Positions 46,731 through 53,937 of a stretch of DNA of 53,937 nt are shown here, in pieces (the first letter of the stretch is position 1; each line of letters opens with the position of its first letter). The notes under the pieces were generated by a model, which saw nothing but the letters and a program-made list of their open reading frames with translations, was not told where the DNA came from and ran no database searches. The translations under genes were made by a program, and so were the position numbers. Location: contig NZ_JAIUMC010000013.1 of assembly GCF_022565775.1 (NCBI RefSeq), positions 1-53,937 on the forward strand, in the 5' to 3' direction. The DNA is from Natronospirillum sp. GTDB taxonomy: Bacteria > Pseudomonadota > Gammaproteobacteria > Pseudomonadales > Natronospirillaceae.

Positions 46731-48615
46731 ATGGTTGCAGTTCAACTCGGGTTGTCATCCTGGCAACGTCTGCTCGGCATCAGTCTGCTGCCATTGGCGC
46801 TGCTGTTGGCCGGCTGTAATGGATCTTCCTCGTCCTCCTCTTCTTCGTCATCCTCGGCAAACCAGGAGTCGGAGACATCAGAGGTAGAGTTCGAAGCCGC
46901 GGATCCTCCGCAGGAGGTCAGTGGCGGATTGACGTTTGTGTCGTCCGATGAATGGACAGAAGGTGCGGTCAGACGTGTGCTCCACCTGTTCGCCTTTGGT
47001 GGCCATGCCTCCGATGAACAAATCAATGCCTGGGCTGCAATGCCGCCGGCTGAAGCCATTGCTGAGATTCTGGTGGTGGATGAGTTTCATCCGTTGCTGT
47101 CGCCGATAGAGAGCGCTGACCATGTCGGTAGCGACGGTACTCTGTCCGGTCTGAGTGATTATTGGTCCAGCGACGCCGCGAGCAACCCGCTGCGGGAGAT
47201 GCGCGGCCATTATGCTCTTGCCGGAGACGATAGTTGGCGCTCACCGGCGCGGCTCTGGTATCAGGCCACGATGACTCGCGGTTTGAATCCCGTGCGACAG
47301 AAAATCGGCTTGTATCTGACCAATTACCATCTGGCCGTGAATCTCAATGCCAATGGCATGATCAATCACCAGGTCGTGCGCTACTACGACGACATCATGA
47401 CCGCAGTAGAAGAGGGCCGTTCATTTGATGAAGTGCTCACTGTCGCCGCTGCCAGTTCGGCCATTGCTCAGCAGTACAACCACCGTGTGGCCACCTTTGA
47501 CAATGGCGTCTTTCGAGGCAATGAAAATTTTGCGCGGGAATATTTCCAGCTCTTCTTCGGTATTCTGAACAGCAGCAACAACCCGTCCGATTTCGACGGG
47601 GACGAGACATACCACGAGGAAGTCACCATCCCCAACATGGCGCGCCTGCTCACTGGCATACAGTTGGGTGGTGACGCCTGGGACAGTCCTGAAAAGGCGG
47701 ATGTCACCTACGACCAGGATTCCCATCACCGGGCTGACCTGGAGATTCTGGGGCATCAGATTGCCGGCAACAATGCGCTCGAGAAGCTGGAGCAACTCGG
47801 GCCTCTGGCCATCGAGCATCCACAGAGCCTGCACAATCTGCCGGTGATGATCATCCGCTGGCTGGCCGACGACGAGATCATGGACAAGCCGGAGATGAAA
47901 GACCGCCTGCGGGCGCACTGGGCCGGTATGGACGAGAAGGAACTGATGGCGTTCCTTCGGGCCTATGCCATCAGCACCGATTTCCACACGGCGGATCGGG
48001 TCAAGTACTACAGCATTTTTGACCGTCTGATGACCGTCCACAACCTGCTGTCCACGCGCAACGACGATGTCTTCCGGCTGGACTACAACGAGGACAATGA
48101 TCAGTGGAACTATGTGTATAACCACGAATGGGATCTGTGGGAGCAGGGTTTCTCAGTCTTTGTGCCCTACCATGATGTATTTGGCGGGCAGACCGGGCTG
48201 GACGCCTACACCAGTACGGATTATTTCCGTCAGACCTACAACATGGTCACCCAGCATACCTGGCGCTATATCCGCAACGAGCTGGAGGGCCCCGACGGTG
48301 ATGTGATCTGGCGCAAGCGCTGGGAAACCGCACTGCCGGAGTCTTCCAACGACAGCTATTACACGGTCAAAGAGCTGTCGGAATGGCTTTGGCAGCGATT
48401 TATCGCTGATGATCTGGCCAACTTCGGCCCTCTCGAGCGTGTCTATGTGTATGCCTTTGTGGCCTCAGGGCAGGACCCAGTTCCAGGATCTCGCCAACCA
48501 GACGATCGACAACACCATGACGCCGGAGCACGAAGCCTTGCTGGCCAATCGCCTGGGTCAGGCGATCAGCTTTATCGTATCGACACCCTATATGTATTAT
48601 CAGGAGGGGCGCTAA
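46731..48615 (+). CDS. DUF1800 lipoprotein gene with an apparent frameshift
   Basis: A signal peptide with lipobox LLAGC (Cys29) is followed by a poly-serine linker (residues 32-43) and a DUF1800 domain: RRVLHLFAFGGHASDEQIN, LYLTNYHLAV, NENFAREYFQLFFGIL. The frame is continuous to about 48470 (YVYAFVASGQD). There the family-like sequence moves to another frame, FQDLANQTIDNTMTPEHEAL to YMYYQEGR, ending in TAA at 48613-48615. One extra base in CCC at 48476-48478 would explain it; corrected, the protein has 627 residues. Uncorrected, the frame runs straight into the next gene. DUF1800 function is unknown. The corrected stop overlaps the DUF1501 start (TAATG), as in a coupled pair. Confidence 0.75.
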
Positions 48616-50063
48616 TGCAGCGGCGTGAATTTCTGAAAGGGGCAGTCTCTTCCCTGGCCGGCGCACGCTGGCTGGCCGGGGGCGGAGCCCTTGCAAGCGG
48701 GCTGGTGATGTCGGCACCGGCGCTGGCCAGTCCACAGGACTCGAAACTGGTCATTCAATTGACCCTGGATGGCGGGCCTGACTTCCGCCATCTTTTTGTG
48801 CCCCAGCCCTCGACCAGCAGTGGATTCGGCAAAACCTACTGGGCGCAGAATTTTCGCACGCACGGTCTGGAGAACGGCACCTACGATAAAGCCATGACCC
48901 GCTGGGATCAGGATTATGTGCCGGTCACACTGAACGGCGAGACTTTCGGCGTCTTGAAAAAAGCCCAGTGGCTGGCCGATCTGCTGGCGGACGACAAGTC
49001 GGTCGGTGCTGCCCTGATCAACAATATGGTGGGCTCCACCTCGCGGGACCATGTTCATGCGCTGCTGGCACTGGACTATGGACGTCACGATACGCTGGCC
49101 AGCGAGTATGGTCGTTCGGGATGGGGCGGTCGTTTGGCAGACACCCTGGGTGGCAGGGTGGCTTCTTTGACCCGCACACCACGCAACCTCTGTTTTGCCC
49201 CGGCCAGCACGGGCAGCAACCAGCGGGCGGAAACCGACAGCATGCTGACGCTGGGCAATGCGCGAAATGCCGGCCTGTTCGATCAACGGCGCCAGAGCGA
49301 CGATGAGCGTCACTGGAATGCCGGCCAGTCCAGAGCCTTGGGCGGTTACTATTCGGCACTCCAGGACTCGAACACCAACCCCAGAATGTCGCGGCTTCTG
49401 GAGCATGAACAGCAGTTGCGGTCACTGGGGCAGTCCCTTGAAGAGCGGCTGCAGGACGTTGCGGTGCCGGAAGCCATCGCCCGTCTGTCAGACAGCAGCA
49501 GTTCGGTAACCCTGCATCGTTCCGACTTTGCCCGCCAGATTGCCAGTGCGCATGATCTGATCAATCACAGCGCAGACCTGATGGGCATGCGGTTGATCTC
49601 GATGGATTATCACGGCTGGGACAGCCACGATAACCAGAAAACCATGATCGAGCCCAACTTCGAGGACCTCTTTGACCCGGATCGTGGCCTGGAATCCCTG
49701 TTCGACAGCATGGATACAACTGCGCGGCAGAATGTCGTGGTGGTGATCAATGGCGAGTTCGGTCGCCAGACCCGCAGCAATCGTGACGCCGGTACCGATC
49801 ACGGGCGCGGCAACAGCATGCTGGTACTCGGCGAAAAAGTTCAGACCGGGATATATGGCGAACTGTTTCCGGAGTCTGAGGTGGATCGTATGGTCGATGC
49901 CGTATTGCCCGACATAGAAGGGCGGACCACCATCGAGCACCTGCACAAGGCGCTGGCGGACTGGGCTCTGGGCGCTGACAGCGGGTCGAATGTGGTGAAC
50001 CGGGATCTGGGCCAGTTGATTCGAGAGACAGGCCTCGATCTGGACAGCCTGTTCACCTCCTGA
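48615..50063 (+). CDS. DUF1501 twin-arginine-exported protein
   Basis: A 482-residue protein starting at ATG 48615, after GGAGGGG. It has a Tat signal (MQRREFLKGAVSSLAGARW to APALA). The body carries DUF1501 features: LVIQLTLDGGPDFRHLFVP near residue 46, SMDYHGWDSHDNQ near 330, and VVVVINGEFGRQTRSNRDAGTDHG near 374, with Asp/His clusters like the metal sites of the alkaline phosphatase/sulfatase fold to which DUF1501 is related. DUF1800 and DUF1501 genes are commonly paired; no biochemical role is established. Here the pair seems translationally coupled. Confidence 0.82.
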   Translation: MQRREFLKGAVSSLAGARWLAGGGALASGLVMSAPALASPQDSKLVIQLTLDGGPDFRHLFVPQPSTSSGFGKTYWAQNFRTHGLENGTYDKAMTRWDQDYVPVTLNGETFGVLKKAQWLADLLADDKSVGAALINNMVGSTSRDHVHALLALDYGRHDTLASEYGRSGWGGRLADTLGGRVASLTRTPRNLCFAPASTGSNQRAETDSMLTLGNARNAGLFDQRRQSDDERHWNAGQSRALGGYYSALQDSNTNPRMSRLLEHEQQLRSLGQSLEERLQDVAVPEAIARLSDSSSSVTLHRSDFARQIASAHDLINHSADLMGMRLISMDYHGWDSHDNQKTMIEPNFEDLFDPDRGLESLFDSMDTTARQNVVVVINGEFGRQTRSNRDAGTDHGRGNSMLVLGEKVQTGIYGELFPESEVDRMVDAVLPDIEGRTTIEHLHKALADWALGADSGSNVVNRDLGQLIRETGLDLDSLFTS

Positions 50064-50106
50064 TCGCAGACGGTGCCGGGTCCGATCAAGCGCTGACGGT
50101 GGGTTA

Positions 50107-50766
50107 TCAGGTTTCCAGAATTGGATCTCCGTGACGGGAGAGCTTCTGCGCCATGTCGATACCCAGAATATTCTGCATGGCGTTTTTCAGGTTCGGGTGT
50201 TTGCGATAAAGGCGCTCCAGGTCCTCACGCTGCCAGATCAGGTATTGTACGGGCTCGGTAGTGACGACATCGGCACTGGTCGGATTTCCGGTGGCGAAGC
50301 TCATTTCACCGATAAAGTCTCCGGGGCCGACATTGGCGCGGAAAATCCCGTGCTTTCTGACTTCGGCCCGCCCCTGATGGATCAGCATCAACTGGCCAAG
50401 GCGCACACCGTGCTCGATCAGAGTGTCGCCCGACTGCGCTTCGGACCACTGTGCGGGCTTGAGCACATGCAGCATTTCGCGTGGGGTCAGGGTGCGAAAG
50501 GTGGAAATATGCAGTTGTTGCTCCGCTTCGGTCAGTTGAACGGGCCGGCGTTCCAGCAGCAGCACCGTCAGGTTGATGCTGTTGATGATGATAAATGCCA
50601 CCTGCCAGCCCATGGCCGAATAAAGAGGCTCAGACTGGGCGAAGAAATAGGGCAGTGTCAGGCTGGCTGCGAGGATGGTGATGGCACGCAGCCAGGCCAT
50701 ATCCCGAACCACATAGGCCAGGCAGAATAACAGGTTGGCAACAAAAAACAGGCCAAGATAGAACAT
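50107..50766 (-). CDS. Popeye-like membrane protein with cyclic-nucleotide-binding domain
   Basis: A 219-residue protein starting at ATG 50766 (MFYLGLFFVA); the upstream extension reads as noise. Three membrane helices (about 1-20, 23-44, 50-72) include the pattern VANLLFCLAYVVRDMAWLR and end in NLTVLLLERRPVQLTEAEQ. A cyclic-nucleotide-binding-type beta-roll follows (about 95-200): SGDTLIEHGVRLGQLMLI, PGDFIGEMSFATGNPTSADV. This three-helix plus cNMP-fold layout is that of Popeye (POPDC) proteins. The phosphate cassette keeps GE but has PTSA where classical domains have PRxA, so the phosphate-binding Arg is missing. Ligand and partner are unknown. Confidence 0.75.
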   Translation of the reverse strand: MFYLGLFFVANLLFCLAYVVRDMAWLRAITILAASLTLPYFFAQSEPLYSAMGWQVAFIIINSINLTVLLLERRPVQLTEAEQQLHISTFRTLTPREMLHVLKPAQWSEAQSGDTLIEHGVRLGQLMLIHQGRAEVRKHGIFRANVGPGDFIGEMSFATGNPTSADVVTTEPVQYLIWQREDLERLYRKHPNLKNAMQNILGIDMAQKLSRHGDPILET

Positions 50767-50916
50767 CGCACAACATCCCTGTAGACAGCTTGAAAGGGGC
50801 GAGCCTACATCATGACAATGGATACGACCACCAAGCGTGCCACTGACTTGCAACGATGTTCCAAATGAAGTCGAGGATGCCCAGTCTCAAGGCGAAACCC
50901 GACGCTCGGGCCTACT

Positions 50917-51264
50917 TTAATCCAGTGCGCGATAGCCGTTGAGCCCGCCCGCAATAACACTGACATCGCGGTAGCCCATGCTCTGCAGCGCTGCAGCGGA
51001 CAGTGAGCCCCGGTTGAGGGCATTGCAGTAGCACAGGATCGGTGTGTCCAGATCCGGTATCTTGTCTTCCACCAGCATCTCCAGCTTGCCTCGGCTGATA
51101 TTCACGGAACCGGGTATATGGCCCTTGGCGTGCTCTTCGCTGTCGCGAATATCCAGTACGACGGCTCCGTCGGCAGCCAAACGGTCAACGTCCTCAGGTG
51201 CCACCTCTCTGACTTGAGCGCGAGCGGCATCCGCCATGGCCTGAAACTTTTGTGAGTACTGCAT
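50917..51264 (-). CDS. Single-domain rhodanese
   Basis: A 115-residue sulfurtransferase-fold protein. Landmarks are VVLDIRDSEEHAKGHIPGSVNI and the active-site loop LCYCNALNRGSLSAA, with Cys80 the likely persulfide-carrying residue, and a closing VIAGGLNGYRALD. There is no signal peptide. It would transfer or sense sulfane sulfur in the cytoplasm, which fits a cell with FccAB sulfide oxidation, though that locus is 47 kb away. A palindrome upstream suggests control by a DNA-binding sulfur sensor. Confidence 0.88.
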   Translation of the reverse strand: MQYSQKFQAMADAARAQVREVAPEDVDRLAADGAVVLDIRDSEEHAKGHIPGSVNISRGKLEMLVEDKIPDLDTPILCYCNALNRGSLSAAALQSMGYRDVSVIAGGLNGYRALD

Positions 51265-51279
51265 GACTTGATCCTCAAT

Positions 51280-51299
51280 ATATTAGAAAGAACTAATAT
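51280..51299. promoter_or_regulatory. Palindromic operator upstream of the rhodanese gene
   Basis: ATATTAG (51280-51286) and CTAATAT (51293-51299) are exact inverted repeats around a 6-base spacer, beginning 16 bases before the rhodanese start. Size and AT content fit an ArsR-type dimeric repressor such as the persulfide sensors BigR/SqrR, which often control rhodaneses. No such regulator gene lies in the window. Confidence 0.6.
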
Positions 51300-51490
51300 T
51301 AAAGTTTGAAACCTGAGCCGTCAATCAGTTGCGCGGTATTGGACTTCGGAAAGCAGGACGAATGGTTGGCCTTTGTACCATTTGGTAGATGCCAGACCTC
51401 GCATCAGCGTTTAGCGTGCAGCCATGGGTGAAGTGCCGCCTCGAACCAGTCTGGCACTTCGTTGTAAGCCAACCATTATGTGGATAATCA

Positions 51491-52654
51491 ATGAACAAAC
51501 TAATCATGACACTGGCGTTGGTCAGCGGCGCCATGCTGTTGAGTGCATGTAACAGCAGCTCCAGCAGTAACTCCGGCAGTGGCTCCAACACCACGGGTGA
51601 TAATGGCAACACGGGTGGCAACAACACTGGTACAGATGTTGCGGTCGATACCTCCAATCTGGCAGTACGCACCCAGCCCATGCGAGGAAGCGTCCTCGTT
51701 GATTTTGAAGCAATCAACGGTGCCGACACCTACCTGGTCTACACCAGCACCAGCGATATCAGCAGTTCAAGCCCGTCAGCCGGCGCTAGCGCCGTGTTCA
51801 CCTGCCCAGAATCGCCCTGTTTAGTCTCCGGCCTTGAAAATGGCCGCTTACTGAACTTGCGCTTGGAGGCGGCCTCTGGTTCCAGCCAGGTGGACATCAG
51901 CTCACAACTGGCCGTGGTGGCTGGGGCTATCAACGATTCGGGCGAAAGTAGCTGTATCACCGTCGGCAACGATGCTTTCTCGGAAGCGATCGCGGGCTGC
52001 ACCCAAATACCCACCGGATCAGACATTTGGCCCACAGCTGTCTTCAATGGTGCTGTTGAATTGCCGGCAGGACGGGTGGCACAACAAGATGGCAACTCGG
52101 GCCGTGATGCCAATGGCCAGCTCATCAAGCTGGGCTCTGGTGAGGCGAGCTTTGATTACACCAAGTTGGATAGCAACGGCAACCCCGTCAGTGCATCCAG
52201 CACTGCCTTCGAATGTTTGAGAGACAATGTAACCGGCCTTGTTTGGCAAACAAACCGCCCCTCAGGCCAGGATTGGCAGGGTCTTAAACGTGACTATGGT
52301 GCTGCCGAGAGTCACTCTGAAGAATATAGCCGCTGTGGATTAACCAGCGGCTGGCGCTTGCCCACCAAAGCAGAGGCCGAAAGCCTGCTGCACTACAGCC
52401 GAACCGGTGTCAGCGCCGATACCACTTTCTTCACCGACCTGGAAGACGACTGGTATTGGACAAGCTCGGCTTACCCAGCTGCGTTGTCAGGGCCAGATGC
52501 CGATCTTGGTGTTCAGAACGATAGTGTTGGCTCCAACTTCCATCACTGGGTCATAAATTTTACCACGGGGCAGCGTTCAACCTTCGACTTTAATGGTGCA
52601 GGCCCTGAAAGCCAGTCTTTGACGATGTACGTTAACTCAACGGCCAACCAATAA
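51491..52654 (+). CDS. DUF1566 lipoprotein
   Basis: A 387-residue lipoprotein: signal with lipobox LLSAC (Cys20), then a Ser/Gly/Asn/Thr-rich linker to about residue 50. A beta-rich region (about 58-145) resembles a fibronectin-type strand pattern (MRGSVLVDFEAINGADTYLVY). The C-terminal DUF1566 domain has TGLVWQTNRPSGQDW, SGWRLPTKAEAESLLHYS, and DDWYWTSSAYP. Probably anchored in the outer membrane and exposed, perhaps for binding a glycan. It is followed after 11 bases by a second DUF1566 gene; both are written in less GC-biased codons than the rest of the window, which suggests transfer. Confidence 0.8.
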   Translation: MNKLIMTLALVSGAMLLSACNSSSSSNSGSGSNTTGDNGNTGGNNTGTDVAVDTSNLAVRTQPMRGSVLVDFEAINGADTYLVYTSTSDISSSSPSAGASAVFTCPESPCLVSGLENGRLLNLRLEAASGSSQVDISSQLAVVAGAINDSGESSCITVGNDAFSEAIAGCTQIPTGSDIWPTAVFNGAVELPAGRVAQQDGNSGRDANGQLIKLGSGEASFDYTKLDSNGNPVSASSTAFECLRDNVTGLVWQTNRPSGQDWQGLKRDYGAAESHSEEYSRCGLTSGWRLPTKAEAESLLHYSRTGVSADTTFFTDLEDDWYWTSSAYPAALSGPDADLGVQNDSVGSNFHHWVINFTTGQRSTFDFNGAGPESQSLTMYVNSTANQ

Positions 52655-52665
52655 GGAGACAACAC

Positions 52666-53712
52666 ATGAAAAAAACTATCTTAGCGATTGGCCTAAGCAC
52701 TTTGGTTACGAGTCATGCTTTCGCGACTTGTCAACCCAGCACACCGACCAGCGACTTTTTGCGCTATACCGATGGCGTGGTGATCCACAAACCGACGGGT
52801 TTGATGTGGCAGGCCTGCAGCGTCGGGCAGACATGGGAGTGGCAGGGCGGCGTGGGTGTATGCACCATGCCTTCTGATTTAGGCGATACCCGAGTAACCT
52901 TTGAGGATGCGCTGGCCTATATGGAATTTGACAGCGATATTGATCTGGAAGCCATCTTTGGTGCCGAGGTTCTGGCCGAGAATGGGTTCCCCTCTACGTT
53001 GCCCAGCCCACTGGAAAGCGCGTCTCGCTTGGCAGGATATGATGATTGGCGCATTCCCAACGCACGAGAAATGCTCTACCTGTTCGAAACTTGCGCCACA
53101 CCAAGCAGTAACGGCAACAGCTATGTCAACAACGAGGTGTTCCCCAATCAATTTGTCGATGCCAGTGATTACCAGCATGATATCAACCGCAACAACGATT
53201 TGACGGCTGAAACCCGCCCTTACCGCATCTATTCGCGCGATGCTGCCACCGTCAACACGCAAGCCGGCCTTTATGACAATAATGCTGCGAAGAACTTTTT
53301 CTTTAACACCTTTTTAACAGCCACTTTAGGCGGTCAAAGGCCAAATGCAGGCGCTGAAACCTTTGCCGAGATGATCCACGTAGCGCATTTCCACCCCATC
53401 AGTGCCGAGGGTAATATTCCGGGACCTGCAGGGTCTGCCACAATGTACGCGCCAGGCCAACGTTTGGGTACGACCAGCCGGGTTGATTACAGCTATGGTG
53501 GCATGGGCTTGTTCAATCAGCTTCGCATAACACCTTTGGGTAGAAGCAACCCATTAGACTTGTACGAAGTAGCCTGTTCTGATCCCACAATCAGTCATTG
53601 TGAACCCCTGGGCAGTAATGCAAATAGCCAAAGAGTTGATCTAGGCCTCCGCCTCCGCCCGGTGCGCACCGCGCAGCCCACCGATTACAGCCGCGAAGGT
53701 TTGATCGACTGA
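52666..53712 (+). CDS. Secreted DUF1566 protein
   Basis: A 348-residue exported protein with a signal peptide to about residue 20 (TSHAFA-TC), preceded by AAGGAGA. The domain starts PTGLMWQACSVGQTWEWQ, close to the 17732-18256 protein, and continues to DDWRIPNAREMLYLFETC, where the usual GWRLP reads DDWRIP. A long insert (about 170-290), including RPYRIYSRDAATVNTQAG, distinguishes it. Its coupling to the lipoprotein gene suggests they act together, the secreted protein perhaps bound by the anchored one. No biochemical function can be assigned. Confidence 0.78.
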   Translation: MKKTILAIGLSTLVTSHAFATCQPSTPTSDFLRYTDGVVIHKPTGLMWQACSVGQTWEWQGGVGVCTMPSDLGDTRVTFEDALAYMEFDSDIDLEAIFGAEVLAENGFPSTLPSPLESASRLAGYDDWRIPNAREMLYLFETCATPSSNGNSYVNNEVFPNQFVDASDYQHDINRNNDLTAETRPYRIYSRDAATVNTQAGLYDNNAAKNFFFNTFLTATLGGQRPNAGAETFAEMIHVAHFHPISAEGNIPGPAGSATMYAPGQRLGTTSRVDYSYGGMGLFNQLRITPLGRSNPLDLYEVACSDPTISHCEPLGSNANSQRVDLGLRLRPVRTAQPTDYSREGLID

Positions 53713-53743
53713 ACCATCCCCTGCAGGCCGTGGAGGGTCGGCA

Positions 53744-53937
53744 TCAGAGCATGCGATAAATGGCTTCGGGCTCACTCAACGCCAGGGTGAGCCCACTTTT
53801 TTCGAACCCCCGAATCTGAACCTTTGGATTCAACTCCGTAAAGATGTTGAGATACTCAAAGGGCGTGGTCGGATTGTCTTTCCCATGCAGCAGTGTCAGA
53901 GGTATATCGCATTCACTGACGTAGTGCCCCCAGTCTT
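53744..53937 (-). CDS. Alpha/beta hydrolase, C-terminal fragment
   Basis: An open frame on the minus strand enters from the right edge and ends with TGA at 53744-53746. The 63 visible residues include DIPLTLLHGKDNPTTPFEYL, the usual last-strand and acid-residue region of alpha/beta hydrolases, and end SEPEAIYRML. In the place where the catalytic His is normally found (SGH before the final helix) the sequence reads SGLTLALSEP, so the His may be lost or displaced. The N-terminal part and any fused domain lie outside the window. Confidence 0.65.
   Translation of the reverse strand, partial: DWGHYVSECDIPLTLLHGKDNPTTPFEYLNIFTELNPKVQIRGFEKSGLTLALSEPEAIYRML

Noticed and set aside
46731..50063. One genuine 1110-residue DUF1800-DUF1501 fusion protein
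   Set aside because: The join contains low-complexity non-family residues, a second Tat signal follows, and the correct end of DUF1800 is visible in the next frame with a TAATG overlap.

Overview
The window looks like chromosomal DNA of a free-living, GC-rich, probably marine or halophilic gammaproteobacterium. Pointers are a DbpA helicase, a Pho regulon with Proteobacteria-type Pho boxes, PstC and PstA with long extracytoplasmic inserts, flavocytochrome c sulfide dehydrogenase, an ectoine hydrolase, and REP-like repeats with a GTAG head. The genus is not resolved. I saw no tRNA, rRNA, CRISPR array, prophage or insertion sequence.

Layout: (1) 1-269, 3' end of leuA. (2) 427-4013, a sulfur cassette: monoheme cytochrome fccA, flavoprotein fccB, a YeeE/YedE sulfur-transport permease and a fused SoxYZ carrier. 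It converges with a PAS-GGDEF-EAL gene. (3) 6130-7008, a pirin. (4) 7114-16476, a phosphate regulon pstS / pstC-pstA-pstB-phoU / phoB-phoR. Each of the three transcription units is preceded by an 11-bp-periodic Pho box, and the two non-coding gaps carry related GTAG-headed palindromic repeats. (5) 16491-18256, small minus-strand genes: redoxin, DUF4442 and a DUF1566 protein. (6) 18484-28492, a catabolic island: a five-gene Liv-type ABC importer, divergent from a TetR regulator that is translationally coupled to an enoyl-CoA hydratase/isomerase, an acyl-CoA ligase, two hotdog proteins and an HSL-type esterase. (7) 28489-41475, single genes and pairs: NicO/DUF1007 metal export or uptake, two solute-binding proteins, GH13 alpha-glucosidase, ectoine hydrolase DoeA, KatG, ChrA, an alpha/beta hydrolase-OsmC fusion and a 2-hydroxyacid dehydrogenase. 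(8) 41591-46428, an arsA gene broken by a short deletion, then a Tat-targeted nitroreductase and MarR gene behind a double palindromic operator, then dbpA. (9) 46731-50063, a DUF1800 lipoprotein gene and a DUF1501 Tat protein gene. They read as one 1110-codon frame only because of an apparent 1-nt frameshift. (10) 50107-53937, a Popeye-like cNMP-binding membrane protein, a rhodanese behind a palindrome, two tandem secreted DUF1566 proteins in visibly AT-richer DNA, and the 3' end of an alpha/beta hydrolase gene on the minus strand.

How it fits together: FccAB would oxidise sulfide in the periplasm and SoxYZ would carry sulfur atoms, but no soxAXBCD genes are present here. PhoBR would switch on PstSCAB under phosphate limitation. 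The Liv transporter and CoA enzymes look like one pathway for an unidentified carboxylic acid. The best candidates for undescribed biology are the DUF1800-DUF1501 pair with its frameshift, the DUF1566 proteins, the Popeye-like protein, the double-palindrome operator and the repeats around pst. All functional calls come from reading motifs; no database search was run.
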